From assembly GCF_050908995.1 (NCBI RefSeq), contig NW_027484912.1:1-64000 (forward strand): 64,000 nt of DNA, read 5' to 3'. Position numbers and translations under genes: made by a program. Shown here in pieces: positions 49,301-59,465 of this stretch (positions are counted from its first letter, which is position 1; the number at the start of each line of letters is the position of its first letter). This DNA comes from Andrena cerasifolii. Taxonomy: Eukaryota > Arthropoda > Insecta > Hymenoptera > Andrenidae. A model generated the notes under the pieces. That model ran no database searches. It was not told where the DNA came from and was given only the letters and a program-made list of their open reading frames with translations.

Positions 49301-50110
49301 TGCATAGTTGGGGTATGAACTTGAGCGATCAACGTGTATTTCGGCTGGATGGAGAGCTGCGACCACTGCCCACGCGAAACATGCATTGTCCGGGGATTGC
49401 ACACTAATCGTCGCCTTCTTCAGCGACAATTTCCGAGGCAACTTGAAGTGACACCCGGCACGCAGCGGATTGTACTTATTAACATTGACGGTTAGGTTGA
49501 GAATCCTCGTCAATGCCCATCCGCTATCGCGTTCCTGGAACTCTTCCAACGATGCCAGGGTGGGTACGATGACACATCGTTGGTACCACTCCTGCAGATC
49601 GGATGTACCGAAGAGTTCGCAGTTCCGGGTATTGATGCTTTTACAGGCATGTTTGTCCCCCGCCACAAATTCGCCGTTGAACACAGTGTTCACTTTGAGG
49701 CTTCGACGTTTCCGCAAAGCGCCCCGCTCAAGCTCCAGCACAATGGTCCCCGCATCCTGGAGGAAGTTGCGCGGCTCGATATAATTCGAATTTAACACGG
49801 CACCAGTTAATACGCGACTATCGAACGCAGTGTCTATTTCGCGCCACAAAAGTCCTGTGCTCGAATGTCCGGCACCTTCATGCACGACACGTCCGCGCAA
49901 CGAATATTTTAATCCTTCGAGCCGCGCGATTCGAGTAATCAGCGATTGCTGAACACCGATCGATAATCGCGGGCGTTTCACTCGGCTGTGTTCTTCCAAC
50001 GATTCGATGCACTCGTTGCACCGTTCTTCCGACACGAGGTACTCTTCGCGTGAAATCAATCGTGCAGATTGATCCAACAATTGACGTTCTACTTGCGCGA
50101 ATTCTCCCAT
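46346..50110 (-). pseudogene. Protein-primed-type DNA polymerase B, spliced, inactivated
   Basis: Exon 1 (49,011-50,110) carries an N-terminal domain with NAVVAALHPAE-like and VNLLYTPNHEHGDVGHF motifs. A 78-bp GT-AG intron (48,933-49,010) splits the Cys/His finger CDR/CMHYFGSAEKLEAH. Exon 2 has VVYADLECI (exonuclease I), HNLSGYDSHF (II), LYLKTDVLLLADI (III), MYSDVNNLYGWAM (polymerase A) and YKLMNNAVFGKTMEN (B). Motif C, normally DTD, reads YTQTVS. Defects: TGA at 48,425-48,427 in place of a Cys codon, frameshifts near 46,955, 46,820 and the A-run at 46,597, and the lost motif C Asp residues. The C-terminal end (YDDKRYIVPDSTDTLPWGHY) reaches a stop at 46,346. Confidence 0.9.
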
Positions 50111-50317
50111 GGTTGTAAATGGAATGTGTCTTTTCCGCGCAACACGTTGCAGCGATTTGAGACTTTGTGCAGTTTAGAAAGCGCTGTTAAGACTGATATC
50201 ACGGTTTGTTATCTCTGCCTAACTCTTTTGGCGTACTCCCATCCCTCGAATGCACCGCATGCAAAAACGACGATCCGTCCCAGCATGGTTCTGTGCAGTT
50301 TCTGCCGATACAGCATA

Positions 50318-50560
50318 ATTCTTTCTATGATTCGCGCGTATGACGAATTAGCGCGCAAAATCATCCGACACAGTTTCTGCTGACACCGCATAATTCTAAG
50401 ATTCGGCGCTTTCACATATATTATATTACATTCAACAGGTGTCGAGACTTTTATCCTTGAAGGTGGGGCTCAAATTACATACAATCGCGCGATATGTTGC
50501 GATGTTAAGATTGGAAAACATTATGGAAAAATTGGTAGCTTTAAAATAAAATGCTGTGGT
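50318..50560. promoter_or_regulatory. Internal TIR-like module between PolB and the spliced 253-codon gene
   Basis: On the minus strand, CATTTTATTTTAAAGCTA, AACATCGCAACATATCGCGC and two copies of GAATTATGCxGxxTCxGCAG (about 50,318 and 50,375) appear in the same order as in the terminal repeats (ATTCTAAAGCTAA, AACGTCGCTGCG...CGCGCGAT, GAATTATGCAGCGTCAGCAG). It lies between divergent genes, so it may act as promoter or as a replication-linked element. It also appears inverted at 61,271-61,513. Confidence 0.55.
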
Positions 50561-50683
50561 GGGGGAGGCAATTGCACGTCTATTTAAGCCGAGCTCTTGG
50601 GCGCTATTCCATCAATCGCTCAGTAGCCTCAGTGACTTTGACGGAACAGACGGTACTCCGTAAGAAATATAGTGCACATCAAA

Positions 50684-51510
50684 ATGTACAAACACAGCTT
50701 AAACGATTCATCCTGCGCAGCCGGCAACGATGGTGGGTTTCCAAATAAGTGCCAACAACAGCAGCACCAACAACATCATCAACAATCCAATATGAGGTAT
50801 GTACGCGTTACTATACACTTTTCATTTACTTCATTCACTGTAAACGCAAACGACCGAAGTATCAATTTCATGTACTTGTTTCTTACAGTTCTGGATCCGT
50901 ATCGCTAAAAACGATGAAAACATCGAAACCATCAATCGTACGGATCCTGGGGCGTGATTATCCACTAACTGCAACAGCTTATAAACGTCTAACTATAGGA
51001 ATTCGCATTGGTATGGATTTGTGTCACGTCGAGATCGCCATAGCCGACAATAAAGGCAGCGAGTTAAGCTTTTCAATGTCTACGTGGAAGCTCCTGCTAC
51101 AAAACGAGGTGGACATACTTCAACGATTACGCAGCAACGCAACATCGCCCCAAACTCATATTATAATTGATCATTTACGACTAGAGTTCACGCGTATGCA
51201 TGATGATCAACTTATTAAAATCACCGATAATCGCGTTGTCATATATATGACTGAAGCCACGATGTGTAAACTATTCGCGTACAATCATTGCATTGAACAT
51301 ATGTACACGTGGCTAACTGAAAATATGTACTCTGTAAGCAGTAAATATGCCACTTTCGTAGACGTTCTACGTAGCGCTATCGCGCCAACAGATTATGTAA
51401 AATTAATTTCTGAAAGCGAACACTTCGAACAGCATTCTTTGATCGATTGTGAATTGTTAGCATGTGTAATCAATCATATTGTGGATGATGCTCGTAGTAA
51501 AAAATGTTAA
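50684..51510 (+). CDS. Spliced conserved Polinton gene, unknown function
   Basis: Exon 1 begins MYKHSLNDSSCAAGNDGG and contains a Gln/His tract (CAA/CAG/CAT repeat), ending at 50,796. A GTATGT...TTACAG intron of 94 bp (50,797-50,890) follows. Exon 2 reads SGSVSLKTMKTSKPSIVRIL, GRDYPLTATAYKRLTIGIRI, GMDLCHVEIAIADNKGSELS and ends LLACVINHIVDDARSKKC. Start at 50,684; an upstream ATG at 50,672 is also in frame. The motif set recurs at the ends of insect Polintons. An unspliced reading also gives an open frame from 50,749, so splicing is inferred. Function is unknown; a DNA-binding or regulatory role is only a guess. It is intact. Confidence 0.7.
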
Positions 51511-51532
51511 ATTATATTCTTTTAATTTTATG

Positions 51533-52320
51533 ATTTGTAACAATATATATCTTAAACGTATATTATTTCTCCATTTCATTCACCCGTGTTCCTCCTCTCA
51601 CCGCCTAATTTTTAAGATTCGCCGCTTCAATAATTATTATTTCTCTGCGTTGAGAAAAAAAGATTTCTGCTGACGCTGCATAATTCTATTTCGTTCTTCG
51701 CGCTGCCAAGTGACATCACCCTGCACGGCTGCTCCAGAGGAGTCGAATTCCGCGAGATCGCGCGGAACGCAGCGACGTTAAATCGGAACGCTTTGAAATA
51801 CTGTTAGCTTTAGAATGCATGCGATTCTATCCCCTATGTAGTGGTGTCCTTTTCCCTCCTAGAATTTTAAGTTTAAAGTAATTCTCCGTCTCTTTCTCTC
51901 GAAGACGCGGTGTCGAGAAACGCCAATCTTTCCCGACATCGTCCGAAACAATTTCTGATGCATATTGGTTTGCAAAAAAAAATTTCTAGGGCAGTCCCCA
52001 CCCTGGGTTAGGTCTGAAAGAATTTTCAGGTGGTCCAAGTTCTGAAAGAGATTTTTTCGGGGGTCAATGCCTCCCTCTGAAAAATTTCCGACGGTGGGCC
52101 AGGTCTAGAGAGGCCTCCGCGGCGGTTCGGCCCGGACTGACCCCCTCCACGATTACGGCTTCCCCACTCCGCGGCTCGTGCGCGCGCACCCGGTCTTCCT
52201 CTCCCCGCAGGCCCCGCGCCCATGTTTCTCTCCGCCGCGCTCCCCCGCGCGCCCTCAATTCCCCCCGCCCCCGCGCTCCCCTCAGAGGACCTGGTCTAGA
52301 ACCCGCCTAGCCTTACTACT
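51533..52320 (-). repeat. Polinton right terminal inverted repeat (inner element)
   Basis: Reverse complement of the left repeat with scattered substitutions. It ends CTTACTACT at 52,320. The terminal 20 bp on minus read AGTAGTAAGGCTAGGCGGGT, different from the outer ends of the composite. It contains the GAATTATGCAGCGTCAGCAG motif at about 51,665-51,685 and the GC-rich outer block. Confidence 0.9.
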
Positions 52321-52634
52321 TATAGTATAGCATTATTTGCAGAGCAATTGAAATAGGAATTGCTGCGATTGGCTCGTGGATTTCCTCGATGAAAATACGA
52401 GAGCGGACGTGATCATCGAGACGCTGGACATTGAATACGAGGATATCAAATCCCTAAATAAGCTAAATGTAGTTAATATTCTCCGATGTGGCAGACACGC
52501 AAAGCACTGTGCCATGCAAAATGTATTTAAAATATTCAACTGGTGGTCTAACCGCCAGAAGGAAATACACAAATAAAATATAATCCATTTTTAATGCATA
52601 ACTGTTTTGCTTCACCCTCCTCAACCACCAACCT
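52321..52634 (+). pseudogene. Fragment of a second Polinton's 175-aa gene next to the nested end
   Basis: A 45-bp AT-rich spacer (52,321-52,365) and then the C-terminal ~67 codons of the 175-aa gene in plus orientation (DWLVDFLDENTRADVIIETL ... FKIFNWWSNRQKEIHK, stop 52,574-52,576), followed by its 3' flank to 52,634. It is identical, inverted, to 59,197-59,510. This is the flank into which the inner Polinton was inserted. Confidence 0.85.
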
Positions 52635-52639
52635 TCCAA

Positions 52640-52804
52640 CGGCTTCCCCACTCCGCGGCTCGTGCGCGCGCACCCGGTCTTCCTCTCCCCGCAGGCCCCG
52701 CGCCCATGTTTCTCTCCGCCGCGCTCCCCCGCGCGCCCTCAATTCCCCCCGCCCCCGTGCTCCCCTCGGAGGACCGGGTCCAGAATCCCCATTGTCTTAC
52801 TACT
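52640..52804 (-). repeat. Outer Polinton right terminal repeat, truncated to 165 bp
   Basis: Matches the reverse complement of 36,186-36,345 with few substitutions, including the outer variant ending CCCCATTGTCTTACTACT. About 2 kb of the usual subterminal sequence (equivalent to 36,346-38,412) is missing between it and the 175-aa gene fragment. It is followed directly by GTTCTT. Confidence 0.88.
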
Positions 52805-53917
52805 GTTCTTCCTTCTCTCTTCTCTCTCTTTCATTTCTAGTTTTCTTTCCATCCCCTGAACCCTTGCTTCCCATTCTTCCCGTCCTGCGTCCTTCCTCAC
52901 CCCTTCCTCTCTCCTTGCTTCTCCGACTCCCTCCTCCTTTTTCCTCCTGATTTCTAAATTCTTTAGCCTCTCTCTCCACTTCCTCTAATCTTTTTTCCAC
53001 CTTTTTCCATTCTATTTCCCAACTCTTTCTTTTCTCTTCTCCACTTCTCCTCCCATTCTTCCATTTTTTCTCTTAATAACGCCATATCTTCCCTCGCCTC
53101 TCTCCCTTGTTCCTTTACTTCCTTCAGATCCTTTCTCATCTCCGCCCTCATTTCCTTTATTAGCCTCTCTATACCTCCTCCCTCTCTTTCTCCCTCCGGT
53201 GATCTTCCAAACTTCCTACTCTTTTGGAACGCTTCTATTCCTCTCTCTTCTCCATGACCCTGTTCCTCTTTCTCTCTCTTTCTCTTCCACAACTTCGCAA
53301 TTTCCCCTATGCTTCCTCCACTCATGCTCCTTCCCCTAGCCAGTCTCTCTGCATTCGTTTTCCTACCTCTCTTTTTCGCCACTTCTTCCTTTTCATCTAC
53401 CTTCCTCTCTGTTTCTACCCTTTCTTTCCCTTTTTCCTCTCCCTGTTTTCCCTCTTTCCCTTCCATCCTATCTTCTTTACCTTCCGCCTATTTCCCCTTC
53501 TCTCACTCCCTACTTTATCTACTGTCTCCGCTATATCCTTATTTCCTTTCTTCACCGCCCGATGTCTCTATCTTCTCTCTTTCTCCACTCTCCCGCCTTT
53601 TTCACTCCCGCTCAATCCTTCCCTCCTTACTCTAACCTCAACACTCGCGTGCTTCCACCCTGTTTTCCTCCTCTCCCTCACTCCCCTTTTCCTCGCCCCA
53701 TCTCTCCCTTCACTCCCAGCTCCCCCTTCTCCCTCTGCACCCACTTTTCACTCCCTACCCGCCCTACTAACACCTTATCCACTTCTATCTCTCATACCGC
53801 TCACTCACGCGTCACGCTTTTAACAGACCGGAAATGGAAGTCCTTATAGTTAGTGAGTGTAATTAAGTAAATAAATATAAGATAAGTAAATAATATATAA
53901 TATAAATATGCCACGAG
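52805..53917 (-). pseudogene. APE-type LINE, 5' part (ORF1)
   Basis: Minus frame 52,963-53,466 and neighbours encode a Lys/Glu/Arg-rich, coiled-coil-prone ORF1 (KKRGRKTNAERLARGRSMSG, then IKEMRAEMRKDLKEVKEQGR). At 52,811 the sense strand joins across the Polinton to 36,185 (IIIKGVGREG). The plus strand is strongly pyrimidine-rich, so plus frames (Ser/Pro/Leu/Phe) are shadows. The 5' end lies near 53,880-53,917, next to the MULE copy. Confidence 0.75.
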
Positions 53918-56108
53918 GTTCCCTTAGTGGTATTTTTGAAGGTACTGCACGAATTTTGCAATACAATGTTGTCCTAAAAACGGCACTTATTTAAACATTT
54001 TCCTCCTGCTCATTCAGAGTTCAGTTCTCGCTATTAAATTACATTTTAGTTCTGAATAATGATTAAATATTTAAAACGGCCCCTAACGTCTACAATAAAA
54101 GTAGTTTATTAACTGTGATATTTTACTGGTCACAGACTATTCTATAAATAATATTCATTTGAAAATGAATACAAATTCTATGTGAAAAATATATTATCGA
54201 CAAAATTTAGTACCTAATAACAATGGATATATTTTCGCTTTACGTAATTTCACTGTTAACTATGAGAAATATTTTTGTTTATCCAATTTCAGTGTTCTGC
54301 GAGGAAGGGCAATTTACAGTTGCTCAAAGATTAGGAAAGCGGTACACGACCAAGGACATTATGCAATTTTTAATAGACTTTCATAGTTTCGGTGCTCCTT
54401 TCCCAAAGGAATTCATTTGTGATGGGGCGAGAGCATTATTAAATGCTGCGGTATTAACATACTCTCGCTTTTCTAACATACAAGAGTATGCAGACGGAAT
54501 GAATAATACGGAACACGTGAAAACGCGCATTCGCATGGAAAAAATATAAGAAACTATTGAAGAATATTAATCGTAGAATATTTTGCTTATATATGACAGC
54601 CATTGGGCGTTTGCTAGTGACCCAAAATTTAAATGAGGCAGAAGACATAATTCTTGCGATTTTTTATTAGAAAATTGTGAGACAGAAGGGTTTCTGCAGA
54701 ACGGAGAAAAGACTGAATGTCTTAAAAAGAAAACATGGCTAACTACATTAGTAACCAGTAAGTGTGAAATTTCATATCTTAATTAACTTGCTAAATTTAA
54801 CTAATATATTTTAACTAACTTTTAATAAATGCTTCGGTTAAGTGTAGTACAATTTTCATTGGGAAATTTTTCTCATACAATAAACTTATCACGAGTGAAT
54901 CGGAAATATTAAGTTTGAAGATCTATTTTCTTTGAAAAAAATTTATTTTACCTATGCGAAGTACAAGTTCAGAATTACATACCTGGTGACATTTATACAT
55001 CATGATATTATCTGTGGCTCTTGATATTTTATTAGGCTATGAAGAAATGGAAATGGTAGAAATTTAAGAGAGAGATACGGAATTTAACATTGAAGCAGAA
55101 GAAAGTGCATCAACAGTCATGAATTATTGGGGACAATGGGCGAGTCAAATTTTGGAAAACGCGAAGCCTTATTTTGAACAGGATGGTTCCGAAATAAATG
55201 CATTTCGTTTGCATACAAATATCATTTCTAAAAAATTGCTGAAAGATTTAGAATTATTTCCCATATGGGGAAATATATTAAGCGAACAATTTAATTACGG
55301 ACGCATTCCTGCATCCAGTGCATCCGTAGAAAGGGGGAGATCAATAAAATTAAAAGCATATTAATGAATAAATACAAATCTTCAGTTAGGGTGGATCAGT
55401 TTGTAACAGATCACATTGAATATCTAAAGGGGAAAATGTTATTAATAAATGCAAACCTAAATAAGAAAGCCATAAATGTCAGCGACAATACAATAATATT
55501 ATTAGAAGACGCAAACAGAAATGCAGCATTGAAAGAAATAGAAAATTGGAAAGACAAAGGAAATCCTCGGATAAAACGTGTGAAAACAATAAATAATAAT
55601 AATAGAAGTTCAGTAGAAATCCAACAAGCTGATAAGCCAGTCTGCCCTGCTTGTGCAGATGGCAATATGCCAGGCGTTTTGCGCATAAGTAACACTTATG
55701 CGCAAAACCTGTGCATATTTTTATACAATGTTCCATTCCTTTAGAGGGAGAAGATGAAGGTTACGGAGAGAAACGTATATGCCATGATTGCGCTAAAAAT
55801 AGCAATGTACAAAGCAATATAGGCATACAATTAGATCAAGAAAACAAGGAGAATTCACAGAAAAAGAAAAAAACATATAGACAAGCTGCGAAATATTTAG
55901 GACAAAGAAAAAAAATGATATTAAAGATATGTTACAGTGGGACCGAAATCGAGCCATACCGATAATTAAAAACGGTAACAGTCCTCAACTGGCACCCGTA
56001 GCAATTAACAATAAAACAGTTTCGTTGAGAAATACACGCTCCTTCGATAGCATATTATATTTAGCATTGTTGGCCGCAATCGATTTTGTAAATATAAAAA
56101 ACAAAGTA
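53918..56108 (+). mobile_element. MULE-like transposon, right copy (truncated at both ends)
   Basis: Plus-strand copy of the minus-strand element at 27,430-17,921, lacking the Tc1/mariner insertion. It contains the second catalytic region (54,223-54,700, KEFICDGARALLNAAV; the Asp of ICD is retained), the middle block (55,119-55,744), the Cys-rich segment and the Cys-box exon ending SFDSILYLALLAA...NIKNK at 56,100. The 5' exon is missing at the LINE junction. The 3' side is cut at 56,108 by a Polinton end placed at the exon's splice donor. It shares both main frame breaks with the left copy and is therefore inactive. Confidence 0.65.
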
Positions 56109-56137
56109 AGTAGTATAGCTAGGCGGGTTCTATTTCA

Positions 56138-56190
56138 AATTTGAGTTTCAAGGTCATGATAACCGACCTTGAAATCCAAATTTGAGTTTG
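56138..56190. repeat. Inverted repeat (hairpin) near the Polinton end
   Basis: TCAAATTTGAGTTTCAAGGTC, a short loop, then GACCTTGAAATCCAAATTTGA: arms of about 21 bases with one mismatch. It lies within the divergent subterminal segment of the third Polinton end. Confidence 0.75.
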
Positions 56191-56450
56191 AAAATTTTCG
56201 AAATTTGTTTTTTGCCGGCGGGCGGGCGCGAGCCGGTGGGCGCAGGCGTGCGGCGGATGACGTCATAGAGATGATGGAGCGGGGGGGGGGGGGGGGTAGC
56301 GCGAGGAGCAGATATCGATACCGAACCGATACACCGAAGTGCATCGAGGAAGAACCGCGGGTGAGAAGGTGCTACTCTGGAGCGTGGTACAGACTGTCGG
56401 TAAGGAAGGAAATATTAATTTTATGATAAAAATATAAATGAAAAAACTTC

Positions 56451-56517
56451 TCGGGGGCGACGGGACTCGAACTCAAGACCTCTGCGGTACGAGTCAGCCG
56501 CCTGACCAACTCCCCCA
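56451..56517 (-). tRNA. tRNA-like sequence (pseudo-tRNA or SINE head)
   Basis: On minus, GGGGGAGTTGGTCAGGCGGC resembles an acceptor strand plus A box, and GAGTTCGAGTCCC a B box, ending CGCCCCCG that can pair with the start (6 of 7 pairs). The D stem (GGTC/GACT) forms, but the T stem and anticodon arm are poor. A tRNA-derived SINE or pseudogene is more likely than a functional tRNA. Confidence 0.3.
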
Positions 56518-56590
56518 AACGCCGTCTCTCTGGGATTAGTCTTTTCCGAATGGTACATATAGCGAAACCAACGGAGCGTCACATATGTGA

Positions 56591-56613
56591 GACACACACA
56601 CACACACACACAC
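56591..56613. repeat. (AC)n microsatellite
   Basis: About eleven CA/AC dinucleotides in the divergent segment of the third Polinton end. A G-run of about 17 bases also lies nearby at 56,280-56,296. Confidence 0.95.
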
Positions 56614-57194
56614 CATGAGCCGTTGCCAAACGTCAGCGTATAATAATTTATTTTCATGAGAAATTGTATCGGATGGTGTCGGATGATGTCGGGAAAGATC
56701 GGCGTTTTACATACCACGTATATGGGGGACGGGGTATAGGGAAAGAGAGAGCATTACTTAGTGGTACAATCACAGTTATTTTAAAGCTAAATTCGGAGAG
56801 GGGAACAGACAGCACTACATAGTGGTACAAGTACATTTATTCTAAAGCTAAAATTTTTTCAAACTGGTTTTCAATTTTCACGTCGCTGCGTATCGCGCGA
56901 TCTCACGTAATTCGACTCCTCTGGAGCGGCCGTGCAGGGTGATGTCACTTGGCGGCACGAAAAACGAAATAGAATTATGCAGCTTCAGCAGAAATCTTTT
57001 TTCCCAACGCAGAGAAATAATAATTATTGAAACGGCGAATGTTAAAAATTAGGCGGTGAGAGGAGGAACACGGGTAAATAAAATTGAGAAATAATATATG
57101 TTTAAGAAATATATATTGTTACAAATAATAATATGAAAGAATAATATGAAGGAATAATATAGAATATAAAAAACATAATTAAAATTTATTTGGC

Positions 57195-57802
57195 TTAATT
57201 ATCCCACTCGAACACATCATCAGCAAATAAATTAGTTAATGGTAAATCCATAGGAGCTTGCACAGGGTCAGTTTGAACTGCAACAACACTAGCCCTTTAT
57301 TCCTATACGTATCAAAATCAATATTTTCCGCTTTGACGTTTCGCCAAGCCACACTCTTTGGATGATACGCATGATTATTCCGAGATATAGTCATTTGTAC
57401 ATTATCATCATCATCGAAATTGCCTAAAAACGTTTGTTGTTCATATCGATGCATCCAGTATTCCTCATCATCCTCGAAGTAGTCGTGGATTGGATTATCG
57501 CATTTTTTAAAAACTTCTAAGAAAAAGTCGCCATCCTGGTTAGCTGCCGCCTCATAAAGTTCTGCACATCGAATTTCTTCGGTTTGAACCGCAACATTTC
57601 GTCAGGCCACATACATTTTCGGGCTGGATGAATGGATAACTGCCGCAGCAGCGGTGATCGTAGTGGTAGCCGGACGTTTCAAATTCATGGGCAATGACAT
57701 AATCTGAAACCGATTTTTCTTATAATTCTCAAAGTTACTAACACAACGATTCACTAAAATATGATAATGGAAACTTACGGTATTCATCGATTGTATTTCC
57801 AT
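57195..57802 (-). pseudogene. Second copy of the spliced left-end small gene
   Basis: Near-identical to 37,038-37,657 with the same 5' exon, intron, in-frame TGA and following RNVAVQTEEIRCAELYEAA. Here the A-run frame is intact (the GDFFLEVFKKCDNPIHDYFE reading stays open), but a 13-bp deletion near 57,293 shifts the C-terminus. Comparing the two copies shows where each broke independently and that the TGA is common. Confidence 0.55.
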
Positions 57803-58179
57803 GCGTTGAACGATTGATAATATCCTTCAAAAGCAATCTTCTTCAAAGCAATTTCACGTAACACAAAAAATGCAAAAAGTGTTTCAAAGAACTGTCAAAG
57901 TCACTGCACGTTGATCACGATTTGAAGACAACTGGTCTCGCTGCATCTCCAAGCTCCCACATGTGGGCCCATGCCTAAAGTTGCATAGCTTTGCAAAGTA
58001 GGATGCCTTTGTTCTTCGCCATCTTCATCACAGGCCACCTGCATTTTCGTTGACCATCCACACCGTCTATACATATACAAATTATTCACTAACCATCCTC
58101 GGCGTGCACTTATCATGTTCTTCGAATTCTTCTCCCTTCTTCTTTGGACACATCATTCGACTAGGTCACACCACCTTTG

Positions 58180-59130
58180 ATCGCGTATCGAACGTGTATG
58201 AGACGTCTATTGAACCACTTTCAACACATAACGTACCACTTTCAACGTCTATCGTACCTCTCTGAACGTCTATCGTACCACTTCCAACGCCTAACGTACC
58301 ACTCTGAACGTGTATCGAACGACCTATCGTACCACTTTCAACGTCTATCGTACCACTTTCAACGCCTAGCGTACCACTCTGAACGTCTATCAAACGTCTA
58401 TCGTACCACTCTGAACGTGTGTCAAACGTGTATTGGACAACTTTCAACGTCTATCGTACCACTCTGAACGTGTATCGAACGGTTTTGAACGGCTTTCAAC
58501 GTGTACGGAACGGGTATCGAGCGGGTATCGAACGGGTATTGAACGGGTATTGAACGGGTTTTGAACGGCTTTCAACGTGAATCGAACGGGTATCGAACAG
58601 CTTACAACGTGAATCGAACGGGTACTGAACGGCTTTCAACGTGTGCCGAACGGATATCAAACGAGTACTGAACAGGTATCGAACGGATTTGAACGGATAT
58701 CCAACGGTTTTGAACGCCTTTCAACGTGTACCGAACGGGTATCGAAAGGGTATCGAACGGCTTTGAACGGATATCCAAAGGGTATTGAACGGCTTTCAAC
58801 GGATATCCAACGGGTATTGAACGGCTTTCAACGTGAATCGAATGGACGTCTATCAAACATGTATTGAACCACTTTCAACGTCTATCGTACCACTTTCAAC
58901 GCCTACCGTACCACTCCGAATGTCTATCGTACCACTTTCAACGTCTATCGTACCACTTTCAACGCCTAACGTACCACTCTGAACGTGTATCGAACGTCTA
59001 TCGTACCACTTTCAACGCCTAGCGTAGCACTCTGAACGTCTATCAAACGTCTATCGTACCACTTTCAACGCCTAACGTACCACTCTGAACGTCTATCAAA
59101 TGTCTATCATACGTGTATGGTTACCGTTTT
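58180..59130. repeat. Expanded minisatellite in the Polinton left-end intergenic region
   Basis: Same unit family as 38,047-38,345, but about 950 bp long and with a second unit class in the middle (GGTATCGAACGGCTTTCAAC and GGTATTGAACGG, about 58,480-58,850) that is absent from the first copy. The outer parts keep the CGTACCACTTTCAACG class. Confidence 0.9.
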
Positions 59131-59254
59131 GATCATGAATCGTACTACTTCTACATAATAATTACAGCTATCGTCTTAATCTAGCGTACAGGCAGGAGGT
59201 TGGTGGTTGAGGAGGGTGAAGCAAAACAGTTATGCATTAAAAATGGATTATATT

Positions 59255-59465
59255 TTATTTGTGTATTTCCTTCTGGCGGTTAGACCACCAGTTGAATATT
59301 TTAAATACATTTTGCATGGCACAGTGCTTTGCGTGTCTGCCACATCGGAGAATATTAACTACATTTAGCTTATTTAGGGATTTGATATCCTCGTATTCAA
59401 TGTCCAGCGTCTCGATGATCACGTCCGCTCTCGTATTTTCATCGAGGAAATCCACGAGCCAATCG
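59255..59465 (-). pseudogene. Truncated 175-aa Polinton gene at the nested insertion
   Basis: The last ~67 codons of the gene otherwise intact at 38,477-39,004 (DWLVDFLDENTRADVIIETL ... NWWSNRQKEIHK). The upstream part is replaced by a 45-bp spacer and the terminus of the nested Polinton at 59,511. Identical, inverted, to 52,366-52,576. Confidence 0.85.

Larger units (their letters stand above)
36186..52804. mobile_element. Polinton/Maverick composite, complete 16.1-kb element plus extra right end
   Basis: The outer ends are matching inverted repeats (AGTAGTAAGACAATGGGG...), flanked by GTTCTT. Inside, 36,186-52,320 is a full-length Polinton with ~790-bp inverted repeats and the gene set ATPase, integrase, protease, capsid, penton, PLA2 and PolB. 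Its right end at 52,320 has a different terminal variant (AGTAGTAAGGCTAGGCGGGT) and is not followed by GTTCTT. It is followed by a 45-bp spacer, a fragment of the 175-aa gene of another Polinton and then a 165-bp outer terminal repeat. The simplest reading is a Polinton nested in a Polinton, followed by deletion or repeat-repeat recombination. Confidence 0.85.

Noticed and set aside
50209..50415. 68-codon minus frame between PolB and the right-end gene (also 61,416-61,622)
   Set aside because: It overlaps the TIR-like module whose motifs explain the conservation, and has no protein similarity that I recognise.
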